A DNA stretch of 64,000 nucleotides from G965219965 sp965219965 (GTDB taxonomy: Bacteria; Pseudomonadota; Alphaproteobacteria; RS24): positions 248,001-312,000 of the forward strand of contig OZ244796.1 of the NCBI GenBank assembly GCA_965219965.1, given 5' to 3'. The position numbers were made by a program, and so were the translations under genes. Of this stretch, positions 1 to 8,830 are shown one piece after another; position 1 is the first letter of the stretch; the number at the start of each line of letters is the position of its first letter. The notes beneath the pieces were generated by a model. The model did not search any database, was not told the origin of the DNA, and saw nothing but the letters and a program-made list of their open reading frames with translations.

Positions 1-832
1 TAACGGCAATTTTTTTCACACCTTGCGCGGCCAGTTCTTTAATGGTTGGCTCAGTGTAGGGCTCTAGCCATTTTGTCGGTCCGAAGCGCGATTGAAAAGT
101 CAGCTTAAAATTATCTTTATTCATCTGCATTTCTTCACGCAATAAACGTGCTGTTTTAACACAGTGGCAATGATAGGGATCGCCTTTTTCAAAATAGCTT
201 ACTGGTAGGCCGTGAAAAGAAGCAACAATCACATCTGGTTGCCATTTTTGCTGGTCAATATGCGCCCGAATGGTATGCGCCAATGTTTTAATATAATTGT
301 GATGGTCATGCCATGCCGCAGAGGTGCGTATGGCTGGTTGCCAACGCATTCTCAGTAAAGCGCGGAACACTTCGTCATAAACGCTGGCATTGGTAGTCGC
401 ACTATATTGCGGATAAAGCGCCATAATCGCAATGCGTTCACAGCCCTTTTCTTTCAATCGCGCCAGCGCGTCGGGAATGGAAGGCTGGCCGTAACGCATT
501 GCCCAATCCACGATAATTTTGTCGCCCAAACGGACTTGCACACCTTCAGCTTGCTCACGTGTATAGCGGCGCAGGGGGCTTTCATTATTTTGCTTATCCC
601 AAATTTTGGCATAGGCATGGGCGGCTTTGTGCGGACGAATATTCAAAATAATACCCCGCAATATGGGCTGCCAGAGCAAAGCAGGCATTTCAATGACGCG
701 CCTATCGCTTAAAAATTGCTTCAAATAGCGGCGCACGGCCTTGGCATTGGCGCGGTCAGGCGTGCCGAGATTGACCATGAGCAGGCCAGTTTTTCCATAT
801 GAAATTTCTGGATGTTGAGTGGGCAGATTCAT
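1..832 (-). CDS. hemH: Ferrochelatase, 3' end cut by the window edge
   Basis: Inserts Fe2+ into protoporphyrin IX, the last step of heme synthesis. The start is the ATG read leftwards from 832 and the frame stays open to base 1, giving about 277 residues of a family usually 320-350 long. Reading it by hand shows the N-terminal motif GLLMVNLGTP, the SFHGLP motif carrying the conserved metal-binding/catalytic His, and a downstream QSRFGPTKWLEPYT segment, all diagnostic of HemH. It lies 10 bases downstream of hemA on the same strand, so the two are probably co-transcribed. Only the C-terminal part is missing, because of the window edge. Confidence 0.95.
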   Translation of the reverse strand, partial: MNLPTQHPEISYGKTGLLMVNLGTPDRANAKAVRRYLKQFLSDRRVIEMPALLWQPILRGIILNIRPHKAAHAYAKIWDKQNNESPLRRYTREQAEGVQVRLGDKIIVDWAMRYGQPSIPDALARLKEKGCERIAIMALYPQYSATTNASVYDEVFRALLRMRWQPAIRTSAAWHDHHNYIKTLAHTIRAHIDQQKWQPDVIVASFHGLPVSYFEKGDPYHCHCVKTARLLREEMQMNKDNFKLTFQSRFGPTKWLEPYTEPTIKELAAQGVKKIAV

Positions 833-842
833 GCAGATAGGC

Positions 843-2078
843 TTAAATGGCTTTGGCCAGCTTTTCTTGCGTTTTATCGGCAATATCCAGCGCGTTCCAA
901 ACTTCTTTAAGCGAAGCCACCAGCGTGTCCATCATGGTGTCATCATGCAAAGGTGTCGGCGTGATACGTAACCGCTCCGTACCGCGCTCCACAGTGGGGT
1001 AATTGATAGGCTGGATATAATTGCCATGCTTATGTAGTAGGCGGTCGGCGGCGGCTTTGCACAAAACTGGATCGCAAACCATAAGCGGGACAATATGTGT
1101 TTCAGTTTGCAAAACAGGTAAACCCGCCGCCTGCAACTTATTTTTCAGCACAGCGGCGCGTTCTTGATGTTTGGCACGCAAATCATTGGCCGTTTTAAGA
1201 TAGCGTACACTGGCTACCGCACCCGCTGCAATAGCTGGCGGCAGGGAGGTGGTGAAAATAAAGCCAGGCGCGTAAGAGCGAATAGCATCTACAATGTTGG
1301 CCGAAGCGGTAATATAGCCGCCCATAATGCCAAAGGCTTTGGCCAAAGTACCTTCAATAATATCCACCTCATCCATGACATTTTCACGGTCGGCAATGCC
1401 GCCGCCACGCTGGCCATACATGCCCACAGCATGCACTTCATCCAAATAGGTCATGGCATTATATTTTTTCGCTAAAGCACAGATTTCACGCACGGGCGAA
1501 ATATCGCCATCCATGGAATAGACGCTTTCAAAAATAATCAGCTTAGCCCGTTCATGGCCAGCATCTTTAAGCAGTTTTTCCAAATGGGCTAAATCATTAT
1601 GCCGCCATATTTTTTTCGCTACCCGCGCACTACGCACACCAGCAATCATAGAAGCATGGTTTTGCTCATCTGAAATAATCAAGCAATCAGGCAGGATTTT
1701 GGCAATGGTTGAAATGGTTGCCTCATTGGACACATAGCCAGAGGTGAAAACCAGCGCACTTTCTTTATTGTGCAATTCGGCCAGTTCAGCTTCAAGCTCA
1801 ATAATTTGATGATGTGTGCCAGAAATATTGCGCGTACCACCCGCGCCTGCACCCATGGTTTCTATGGCATGCTTCATCGCCGTGATGACTTGCGGGTTCT
1901 GCCCCATGCCCAGATAATCATTAGAACACCAAACAGTGATTTCACGCGGCGGAGTTTTTGAATAATCCAATGCCCGCGGGAATAGACCCGCCTGACGGGC
2001 GAGGTCAGTGAAGACCCGATACCGGCCTTCTTTGTGCAAAGCCGCCAATGCGTCATCAAAGTAAGATTTGTAATCCAT
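843..2078 (-). CDS. hemA: 5-aminolevulinate synthase (C4 pathway)
   Basis: PLP-dependent enzyme that condenses glycine and succinyl-CoA to 5-aminolevulinate, the committed heme step in alphaproteobacteria. The 411 residues match the family length of about 405. Visible features are the N-terminal MDYKSYFDDAL start, the substrate-binding CSNDYLGMG segment, the glycine-rich GAGAGGTRNISG loop, the DEVHAVGMYG aspartate motif that contacts PLP, and the PLP lysine in EGTLAKAFG. It sits directly upstream of hemH, forming a heme pair. The C4 route itself is a marker of Alphaproteobacteria. Length and start agree, with no sign of damage. Confidence 0.97.
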   Translation of the reverse strand: MDYKSYFDDALAALHKEGRYRVFTDLARQAGLFPRALDYSKTPPREITVWCSNDYLGMGQNPQVITAMKHAIETMGAGAGGTRNISGTHHQIIELEAELAELHNKESALVFTSGYVSNEATISTIAKILPDCLIISDEQNHASMIAGVRSARVAKKIWRHNDLAHLEKLLKDAGHERAKLIIFESVYSMDGDISPVREICALAKKYNAMTYLDEVHAVGMYGQRGGGIADRENVMDEVDIIEGTLAKAFGIMGGYITASANIVDAIRSYAPGFIFTTSLPPAIAAGAVASVRYLKTANDLRAKHQERAAVLKNKLQAAGLPVLQTETHIVPLMVCDPVLCKAAADRLLHKHGNYIQPINYPTVERGTERLRITPTPLHDDTMMDTLVASLKEVWNALDIADKTQEKLAKAI

Positions 2079-2203
2079 AGCGGCACAATGCCCTAAAGTT
2101 AAAAATTTTTCCAGCTATTTCAGTAATTAACTTATGGCTATTTGTCGCAGTTATGCGGATTTTCGCCCCTTATTTACCCCCATTGAGCCGTTAAAAGAAA
2201 ATT

Positions 2204-2219
2204 GTGATATGATTATCAC
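2204..2219. promoter_or_regulatory. Perfect inverted repeat between divergent hemA and exchanger genes
   Basis: GTGAT, six bases, ATCAC: a perfect 5-bp inverted repeat in the 265-bp divergent intergenic region. The core TGATATGATTATCA partly resembles a Fur/CRP-type operator. The binding protein is not identifiable from sequence; a regulatory role is inference. Confidence 0.3.
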
Positions 2220-2343
2220 GCGCTATCTGCTTTGGCGACATGTGTGGCGGTTTTGCACATTTGGTGCGCTGTGCTTTTTCCGCCATTGCGAATCGAGACA
2301 AAGCGTTTAAGTTGAAACGCGAAAACCAAAGGATATTTTTGCC

Positions 2344-3291
2344 ATGCTTGACGCATCATTGATGATTTTGGGTGGCTTTTTGCTTTTGGGCATTGGCGGC
2401 GAGGCTTTGGTGGCGGGTGCTGTTTCTTTAGCCAAGCAATTAAATGTTCCCCCCTTGCTGATTGGCTTTACGTTGGTCGCGTTTGGCACATCGGCACCAG
2501 AATTAATGGTTTCGATGCGTGCCGTGCTAGACGGCCAGCCCGATATTGCCATTGGCAATGTGGTTGGCTCTAACATCGCCAATATATTGCTGGTTTTGGG
2601 CGCGGCGGCTTTGGCACGTCCCATATTAGCCGACAGCCATTCCATGTGGCGTGATGCAGTGGTTATGTTGAGCGTAACCATTGGCTTTGTGCTGGTTGCG
2701 CTTTGGGGACAAATTGATACATATATGGCATCGGCCATGTTGGCTTTGCTGGTGCTGTATATTATTTACGCCTATCGGCATGAGAAAAATAAAAACGAAA
2801 TTAGTGATGCTGAGCAAGAAGTCGCTGATACGCAATTAAAAGGCGGTGTGTGGGTGGCATTGCCTGTTTTGTTGCTTGGCATGGGCGGTGTGATTTGGGG
2901 CGCAGATGTGCTGGTCACAGGCGCGGTTTTGCTGGCGCAAGGCTTTGGCGTATCACAAGCCGTTATTGGCTTGTCGCTGGTAGCATTTGGCACGAGCCTA
3001 CCAGAATTGGCTATTTCTATGCTGGCCGTTTGGCGTGGCCATGCCAGCGTGGCCATTGGTAATATTTTGGGCAGTAATGTGTCCAATATTTTGTTGATTT
3101 TGGGCGTGACTGGCCTGATAGAGCCTTTAACCATTACGCCGCAAATTGTCTACTTTGATATTTGGGTCATGCTCATTGCAAGTTTCAGCGTGCTATATTT
3201 CCTTGCCGATGGAGCGCATATGAGTCGCCGACAAGGCGGGCTGTGCTTGGGCGTTTATACGGTTTATATTGCTTTCCTCTATATGGCGTGA
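2344..3291 (+). CDS. Calcium/sodium antiporter, CaCA family (YrbG-like)
   Basis: Inner-membrane cation/Ca2+ exchanger of 315 residues, the usual size for the bacterial YrbG type with about ten membrane helices. The two inverted alpha-repeats that form the ion site are plain: LVAFGTSAPELMVS followed by AIGNVVGSNIANILLVLG in the first half, and LVAFGTSLPELAIS followed by AIGNILGSNVSNILLILG in the second. The conserved acidic residues of both GTSxPE motifs are present. An AAGGA-like ribosome site precedes the ATG. The downstream GNAT gene follows within 12 bases, so both may share a transcript. Exact ion specificity cannot be read from sequence. Confidence 0.9.
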   Translation: MLDASLMILGGFLLLGIGGEALVAGAVSLAKQLNVPPLLIGFTLVAFGTSAPELMVSMRAVLDGQPDIAIGNVVGSNIANILLVLGAAALARPILADSHSMWRDAVVMLSVTIGFVLVALWGQIDTYMASAMLALLVLYIIYAYRHEKNKNEISDAEQEVADTQLKGGVWVALPVLLLGMGGVIWGADVLVTGAVLLAQGFGVSQAVIGLSLVAFGTSLPELAISMLAVWRGHASVAIGNILGSNVSNILLILGVTGLIEPLTITPQIVYFDIWVMLIASFSVLYFLADGAHMSRRQGGLCLGVYTVYIAFLYMA

Positions 3292-3303
3292 TAGGGCGCA
3301 CAT

Positions 3304-3774
3304 ATGTCTGACAATTTTTCACTCAAACCCGCGCCGCAAGGGGTGGCGATTGACCAGCTTTTAGATGCGGTTTTCGGTCCTGGACGCAAGGCACGTATGG
3401 CTGAGCGACTGCGTGAAGATGCGACCCCCATTGGCGATTTAAGTTTTGCCGCTTTCGCTGGGGAGACGCTTATTGGCGCAGTGTCGTGCTGGCCGATTTT
3501 TATTGGCGCATATGAGGCCGTTTTGCTTGGTCCTTTGGTTGTGGCGCACGATTGGCAGGGCAAAGGGGTTGGGCGCAAGCTACTGGATGAAGCCACGCAA
3601 AGCAGGGATAAGCCCGTTTTGCTCATTGGTGATGCACGCTATTACGCGCCAAGTGGTTTTGGCGTTGCCCCTAAGGGGCTGGTCTTTCCTGCACCCGTTA
3701 ACCCCGAACGGGTTTTGGTGAAAATGCCCGATGGGGAAAAACTGTCGCTTTCTGGCACGGTGCGGGCGCGTTAA
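3304..3774 (+). CDS. GNAT-family N-acetyltransferase
   Basis: Predicted acetyl-CoA-dependent N-acetyltransferase of 156 residues. Motif A is visible as GPLVVAHDWQGKGVGRKLLDEA around residues 78-100, split here across its acceptor-strand and pyrophosphate-loop parts (QGKGVG). The following YYAPSGFGVAPKGLVFPAP segment is typical of the YhbS-like small GNAT group. The gene starts 12 bases after the exchanger stop. The acetyl acceptor is unknown. Confidence 0.8.
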   Translation: MSDNFSLKPAPQGVAIDQLLDAVFGPGRKARMAERLREDATPIGDLSFAAFAGETLIGAVSCWPIFIGAYEAVLLGPLVVAHDWQGKGVGRKLLDEATQSRDKPVLLIGDARYYAPSGFGVAPKGLVFPAPVNPERVLVKMPDGEKLSLSGTVRAR

Positions 3775-3839
3775 GTTCATTTAGGAAAAGCCGATTATGT
3801 GCTAGCATGAGGTTGGCACATCCGTGTGGGAAGATTTTG

Positions 3840-4103
3840 ATGTTGCGACTTGTTTTATGGAATTTATTTTTATTTGGCCTGCCTTTTACGGTTGCCTTGC
3901 TATGGCTCAAATGGATCAAGCGTGTGCCATTTGCACAAGCAGGCTATAAAATCTGGGCTGGGGCGGCACTGGCTGGATTGGCTTTGCTTTTTACCAGCCT
4001 GCTTTTGTTTAGAAGCTCGCTGGGTGTGCCGCCAGGTGGAAGTTATATTCCGCCGCATATGGAAAATGGCCAGCTCATGCCCAGGCAATTTGAAACCAAA
4101 TAG
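3840..4103 (+). CDS. DUF6111-like small membrane protein
   Basis: Small protein of about 87 residues with two hydrophobic helices, VLWNLFLFGLPFTVALLWL and AALAGLALLFTSLLLF, ending in a short polar tail with GGSYIPPHMENGQLMPRQFE. The pattern and its place immediately before the CCA-adding enzyme match the alphaproteobacterial DUF6111 family as I remember it. The ATG at 3840 is preferred over the in-frame ATG at 3807 because a GGGAAG stretch lies just upstream and the protein then begins with the first helix. Function is unknown. Confidence 0.6.
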   Translation: MLRLVLWNLFLFGLPFTVALLWLKWIKRVPFAQAGYKIWAGAALAGLALLFTSLLLFRSSLGVPPGGSYIPPHMENGQLMPRQFETK

Positions 4104-4111
4104 AGGAATAA

Positions 4112-5308
4112 ATGGTGCATTTGCCGCAAACCGCCAATTGGCTACATCGCCAGCAAACGCAAGATATTATGGCCTGCCTAAATGGCCAATCAGCTGATGA
4201 TAAGGTGCGTGCCGTGGGTGGCTGTGTGCGCGACAGTCTGCTGAACCAGCCTGTTACCGATGTGGATATGGCCACCAGCTTTGCCCCGCAAGATACTTTG
4301 GCGCGACTGGAAACGGGTGGCTTTCGTGTTATCCCCACAGGCATTGCCCATGGCACAATTATGGTTGTGGTTGACGGGTGTCATTATGAAATCACTAGCC
4401 TGCGGCAAGATATTAAAACCGATGGCCGCCACGCCATTGTGCGTTTTGGCACGGATTGGCAATGTGATGCCGAACGGCGTGATTTTACCGTGAATGCTTT
4501 GTATGCCGATGCTAAGGGGCAGATTTATGACCCGCTAGGCTGTGGGCTAGATGATTTGAAGGCCAAACGGGTACGGTTTATTGGTGATGCCAGCCAGCGC
4601 ATTGCGGAAGATTATTTGCGTACCATCCGGTTTTTTCGTTTTCATTTTCATTTGGCTAATGGTGCATTAGATAAGGATGCTTTAAACGCTTGCAAGCAGG
4701 CTGTGAAACAAGAAGAAGGCTTACATGCGCTATCGGCTGAGCGTTTATGGATGGAACTCAATAAAATTCTCATGGGTCGCTGTCCAGTGGATGCGTTAAC
4801 CGCTATGCAGGGGGTGGGGGTTTTGCCCTTTTTGCTGCCCGTGTTGGCAGGCTTTGACCGTTTGGTACGTTTGGCCGAAGATAAAGAGGCTGATGCGTTA
4901 TTGCGCCTTGCCGCGCTTCTGCCTGATACAGAGCAGGCCATTATTCAAACGGCGCATCATTTGCGCCTGTCTAATAAGCAAAAGGTACGGCTTTTGGCTC
5001 TATGTGATAAATCCCTGCATGCTTGCATGGCAGAAAATTGGCAGGAGGCGGTTTATTGGCACGGCAAACAGGCCGTGGCTGATTTTGCTCGGCTTGGGCA
5101 AGATAAATTTAATTTCACCGCGCTGTCCGATTTTGACTGTCCCAAATTTCCCCTAACAGGTGCGATGGTAGAGCAGAAAGGCGTGTCATCTGGCCCGCAT
5201 ATGGGGCAGTTGCTTAAACAGGTGGAGCAATGGTGGGTGGCGGCTGGTTTTCCTGATGACAAGGATGCGCTAGAACGGCAGCTTAAAGCCGAAATAAAAA
5301 AGCTGTAA
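4112..5308 (+). CDS. cca: CCA tRNA nucleotidyltransferase / poly(A) polymerase family
   Basis: Adds or repairs the 3'-terminal CCA of tRNAs. The 398-residue protein carries the class II signature VGGCVRDSLL (GGxVRD) at residues 36-45, the metal-binding DVDMA pair (DxD) just after it, and the RRDFTVNAL motif near residue 125, followed by the helical RNA-binding half (DYLRTIRFFRF, ALSAERLWMEL). Length and motifs match the alphaproteobacterial CCA enzymes. It begins eight bases after the DUF6111-like gene with an AGAGGAA ribosome site and likely shares its transcript. A poly(A) polymerase role cannot be excluded from sequence alone. Confidence 0.92.
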   Translation: MVHLPQTANWLHRQQTQDIMACLNGQSADDKVRAVGGCVRDSLLNQPVTDVDMATSFAPQDTLARLETGGFRVIPTGIAHGTIMVVVDGCHYEITSLRQDIKTDGRHAIVRFGTDWQCDAERRDFTVNALYADAKGQIYDPLGCGLDDLKAKRVRFIGDASQRIAEDYLRTIRFFRFHFHLANGALDKDALNACKQAVKQEEGLHALSAERLWMELNKILMGRCPVDALTAMQGVGVLPFLLPVLAGFDRLVRLAEDKEADALLRLAALLPDTEQAIIQTAHHLRLSNKQKVRLLALCDKSLHACMAENWQEAVYWHGKQAVADFARLGQDKFNFTALSDFDCPKFPLTGAMVEQKGVSSGPHMGQLLKQVEQWWVAAGFPDDKDALERQLKAEIKKL

Positions 5309-5311
5309 AGC

Positions 5312-6187
5312 TTACGGCCAGCTAACCAAAGGCGGCATGGAAGATAGGATGCTTTCCACATTGCCGCCCGTTTTAAGGCCAAACATTGTGCCGCGATCAT
5401 AAAGCAAATTAAATTCTACATAGCGCCCGCGTCGGACAAGTTGCTCGGCACGGTCGGCATCGGTGTATTCGTCATTCATGCGCCGTTTGGCAATCATCGG
5501 ATAGGCTTGCAAAAAACTGCGCCCGACATTTTGTGTGAAAGAAAAATCTTTTTCCCAATCGCCTGTATTGAGATGGTCGTAAAAAATCCCGCCCGTGCCG
5601 CGATGCTCTTTGCGATGGGGCAGATAAAAATAGGTATCACATTCAGCTTTGAATTCTGGGTAATAGGTCGTGTCATATGCGTCACAAGCAGTTTTACAGG
5701 CGGCGTGAAAATCAACCGTATCGGGATGGTCGTCGCGTCGGTCGCGTTTTAGAACGGGCGTTAAGTCACACCCGCCGCCAAACCAATTTTTGCTTGTCAC
5801 CACCATGCGGGTGTTCATATGCGCCGCTGGCACATTTGGATTTTTCGGATGGACAATGACCGAAATACCGCTTGCCCAAAAGCGCGGGTTTTTATCCGCC
5901 CCTTCCACTTGCGCACGGAAGGCGGGGGAGAGTTCACCATAGACGGTTGAAATATGCACGCCAGCTTTTTCAAATATATCGCCTTTAAGCAACGACATTT
6001 CCCCGCCGCCTAAATCTTGTGCCTTTGTGCTTTCTTCCTCACGCTTCCAAACTTCGCGTTCAAATTTTTTGCCATTCGGCTCTAGTGATTCAAGGCTTTG
6101 GCATAAATCATCACGCAAAATGCGAAACCAATCTTGCGTTCGGGTTTTATTTTCTTGCGATATAGGTTGCGGGTGGACTTGTGTCAT
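5312..6187 (-). CDS. hemF: Oxygen-dependent coproporphyrinogen III oxidase
   Basis: Converts coproporphyrinogen III to protoporphyrinogen IX with O2. The 291 residues include the family motifs FWASGISVIVHPKNPNVP, the HMNTR motif and WFGGGCDLTPV, the acidic substrate region, and the C-terminal GLKTGGNVESILSSMPPLVSW. The ATG at 6187 is chosen because GAGGAA lies seven bases upstream; a longer reading would need a TTG start. It is convergent with cca, the two stops being only a few bases apart. Together with hemA and hemH it makes a loose heme neighbourhood next to an iron-uptake receptor. Confidence 0.95.
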   Translation of the reverse strand: MTQVHPQPISQENKTRTQDWFRILRDDLCQSLESLEPNGKKFEREVWKREEESTKAQDLGGGEMSLLKGDIFEKAGVHISTVYGELSPAFRAQVEGADKNPRFWASGISVIVHPKNPNVPAAHMNTRMVVTSKNWFGGGCDLTPVLKRDRRDDHPDTVDFHAACKTACDAYDTTYYPEFKAECDTYFYLPHRKEHRGTGGIFYDHLNTGDWEKDFSFTQNVGRSFLQAYPMIAKRRMNDEYTDADRAEQLVRRGRYVEFNLLYDRGTMFGLKTGGNVESILSSMPPLVSWP

Positions 6188-6292
6188 CATCAGCTTCCTC
6201 AAACTCAACTATGTGCATTGGGTGTGGGCATCGGGCGATGCGTCATAGTGACACATCAATCTATCAGTTCACGCAGGCTTGACAATTCTTTC

Positions 6293-6332
6293 TTGACATC
6301 CTTTTTTGCTAGTGATAATCAGTCTCAATTGC
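6293..6332 (+). promoter_or_regulatory. Promoter with overlapping Fur-like box before the TonB receptor
   Basis: A TTGACA hexamer at 6293-6298 precedes GATAAT at 6314-6319, with a second TTGACA at 6279-6284. The 19 bases 6314-6332 match the classic Fur box GATAATGATAATCATTATC at about 12 positions and overlap the presumed -10 region, as expected for iron repression. The -35/-10 spacing of 15 is shorter than ideal. Functional assignment is inference. Confidence 0.5.
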
Positions 6333-6354
6333 AAAAACTAAGGGAAGTAAGCAA

Positions 6355-8442
6355 ATGAAAAAAACCTATAATAAAACACTCATATCCGCGCTCACCTTGA
6401 GCGCGGTAATTATTTTACCCCCCGCTATAGGCGGCTCACCTGCCTTGGCGGTAGATGAAATTGTAGTAGAGGGCAAAATTCTATACGCCAATCGGGTGAA
6501 TGCGCTGAAAACGCCAACTCCGATTGTTGATGTTCCTCAAAGCGCGTCTATCATCACTGATGATGAAATTTTGGCACGCGGCTTTAAGACTATTGGCGAT
6601 ATTAGCCGTTACACACCGGGCGTGAACACTTCACAAGGCGAAGGCCACCGCGATGCTATTGTGTTTCGCGGCGTGCGGTCAACGGCTGACTTTTTCGTTG
6701 ATGGTGTGCGCGATGATGTTCAATATTATCGTTCCTTGTATAATTTGGAGCAAGTTGAAATTTTGCGTGGACCCAATTCATTGCTATTTGGCCGTGGCGG
6801 CACGGGCGGCATTATTAACCGCGTCACCAAAAAGGCCGAACTGGGTGATGAATTTGGTAGTGCGATGATAGGGGTTGACTCATTTTCTGGCGTCAATGCC
6901 GCTATGGATTACAATATTGAAACGGGTGAAAATTCTGCTCTGAGATTGAATTTCCACAGCGACAAGCTGGCCAATCATCGTGATTTTTACGATGGCGACC
7001 GTTTTGGATTTAATCCGACCTTAAAAATCAATCTTAGCCCGAGAACAGTTTTGGATTTATCTTATGAATATGCTGACCATGAGCGTTTCATTGATAGGGG
7101 TATTCCCACTGGCGCGGATGGTCAGCCCGTAGAAACCCTTAAAGATATTGTTTTTGGCGGTGAGGATATTAACACCACCACGCTTGAAGCGCATATTTGG
7201 CGCGGTATTTTAAGCCATGAATTTTCCGACACGCTTAAAGGTAATCTCACAGTTTCCTTTAGTGATTTTGACAAGAGCTATCGCAATTTATATGTGGCCA
7301 ATTATCTGCCTGATACGAATGAGGTGGTTATTGACGGCTATCTTGATCCGACTAAGCGCGAAAGCTTGATTGTTTCTGGTAGTCTTATTAAGGAGCTTGG
7401 CAATCATATGATTTTGTTGGGTGCTGAGATGATAGACACAGATAATGAAAATCATCGCTACAACACCCACTGGTCCGCAACTTCTGATGACCAAGCGACC
7501 TTCACCATTACTAATCCGATGCGTTTCACATTCACATCGGCCAGTGATCCAGTTGCCCCTAATGCCGCGACTAGCCTTGATTTTACCTCAAGCCTTAATA
7601 ATCACACAAAGACAGATTTGGAAGTCACATCCTTTTATTTCCAAGACCAAATTGATTTGCTTGATAATGTGATATTAACGCTGGGTGGGCGGTTTGATAA
7701 TTTTGATATCACCATTGATGATTTGAGAAATGGCAATACGCGCTCGCAAAGCCTTGATGAATTCGGCCCACGCGGCGGACTGGTTTATAAGCCATTTGAA
7801 AATAGCTCATTCTATGCCAGCTATAGCGAAAGTTTCTTACCACGCTCAGGTGAGCAGTTCAAAGAAATGGACGCGTTGGAATCTTTGGAAGATCCCGATC
7901 GATTTGAAAATATCGAAATCGGCTATAAATATGAGACAAAAAATGCAATTTTCTCAATCGCCTATTTTGAGCTTGAATCAACCCGCTTTGATAAAGCCAA
8001 TGCCAATGCTGAGCAAACCGAAGAGCGTGATTTAACAGTGGATGGTATTGAGCTGGCCTATATGGGGCGGGTTAATGACCAATTTGCCATATCCACCACC
8101 TATAGCGCACTGGATGGCGAGAATTCTGGCCAAGTGGCGCGGGAGATTCCCGAGCAGACATTTACGCTTTGGGGGGATTATCAGGCAAGCGATATGCTTA
8201 ATTTGGGCTTGGGTGTGATTTATCAGGGGGAGTCGCATATTGCTGACGGCTCAACCGCCATATTGCCAGATTATGCACGGGTGGATTTTGCTTTGAACTA
8301 TGATGTGCGTGATGACATTACCATTCAACTGCATGTTGAAAATCTAACCGATGAAGTTTATTTCCCGCATTCCCACTCTACTCACCAAGTTACGGTAGGC
8401 AAACCTCTCAATGGTAGCCTGTCGCTGTCCAAAAGGTTTTAA
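6355..8442 (+). CDS. TonB-dependent siderophore receptor
   Basis: Outer-membrane iron-siderophore importer of 695 residues. It has a Sec signal peptide (positively charged start, hydrophobic core, probable cleavage after SPALA near residue 31), then a DEIVVEG TonB-box-like segment. The plug domain covers about residues 50-160 (VPQSASIITDDEI, VFRGVRSTADFFVDGVRDD, VEILRGPNSLLFGRGGTGG). A 22-strand barrel follows, ending with phenylalanine (SLSLSKRF), the usual outer-membrane assembly signal. The sequence fits the FhuE/FcuA-like ferric-siderophore class, but the ligand cannot be named. An AGGGAAG ribosome site precedes the ATG and a Fur-like box lies upstream. Confidence 0.92.
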   Translation: MKKTYNKTLISALTLSAVIILPPAIGGSPALAVDEIVVEGKILYANRVNALKTPTPIVDVPQSASIITDDEILARGFKTIGDISRYTPGVNTSQGEGHRDAIVFRGVRSTADFFVDGVRDDVQYYRSLYNLEQVEILRGPNSLLFGRGGTGGIINRVTKKAELGDEFGSAMIGVDSFSGVNAAMDYNIETGENSALRLNFHSDKLANHRDFYDGDRFGFNPTLKINLSPRTVLDLSYEYADHERFIDRGIPTGADGQPVETLKDIVFGGEDINTTTLEAHIWRGILSHEFSDTLKGNLTVSFSDFDKSYRNLYVANYLPDTNEVVIDGYLDPTKRESLIVSGSLIKELGNHMILLGAEMIDTDNENHRYNTHWSATSDDQATFTITNPMRFTFTSASDPVAPNAATSLDFTSSLNNHTKTDLEVTSFYFQDQIDLLDNVILTLGGRFDNFDITIDDLRNGNTRSQSLDEFGPRGGLVYKPFENSSFYASYSESFLPRSGEQFKEMDALESLEDPDRFENIEIGYKYETKNAIFSIAYFELESTRFDKANANAEQTEERDLTVDGIELAYMGRVNDQFAISTTYSALDGENSGQVAREIPEQTFTLWGDYQASDMLNLGLGVIYQGESHIADGSTAILPDYARVDFALNYDVRDDITIQLHVENLTDEVYFPHSHSTHQVTVGKPLNGSLSLSKRF

Positions 8443-8450
8443 GTGTACTC

Positions 8451-8494
8451 TCCCTCTCCTTTCCCCTGTCCTCCTTTGGGGGAAGGGGGAGGGA
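8451..8494 (+). terminator. Hairpin after the TonB receptor
   Basis: A 16-bp pyrimidine/purine stem (8451-8466 with 8479-8494, two G-T wobbles, 12-base loop) begins eight bases after the receptor stop and is followed by AATTTCT. It fits a Rho-independent terminator with a weak T-tract. Confidence 0.6.
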
Positions 8495-8830
8495 ATTTCT
8501 AGCTGAGCCTCACGCCGCTATGCGGGCGATTCGAGGCTTTGACACCCATTGTTGCACCATTAGGTACGCCAGATGGCGACGGGCGGCTTTTTCTGGCCGC
8601 TATTTGGGGTGGTCTGTCCCCTAATATGGACGGTGTTTTTTATCAGTAAAATTAATGGGTTAAGAGGATTGCCTGAAATCATAGGTGGGCTTTTCAGTGC
8701 GGCATGGTGACACATAGAGCGTTTCGCTGCATAGGGGTATTTTGCCAATCGGCCAAATGTTCTATAAAGGGGCGGATAAATAAGCCTCCGCCCAAAGGGG
8801 CGCAACAGGCAGTTCGGCAGGAGATGTTCC
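8495..8830 (+). promoter_or_regulatory. Leader and promoter region of the bc1 operon
   Basis: About 336 bases without a supportable gene between the terminator and petA. A TTGCCA/TATAAA pair at 8742-8747 and 8763-8768 (15-base spacer) is the best promoter candidate I see, and an AGGAG ribosome site lies before the GTG start at 8831. Short open frames on the minus strand here have no recognisable content. Confidence 0.3.

Noticed and set aside
407..712. A 101-codon plus-strand frame opposite hemH
   Set aside because: It lies wholly within the ferrochelatase coding region, which is supported by its motifs.
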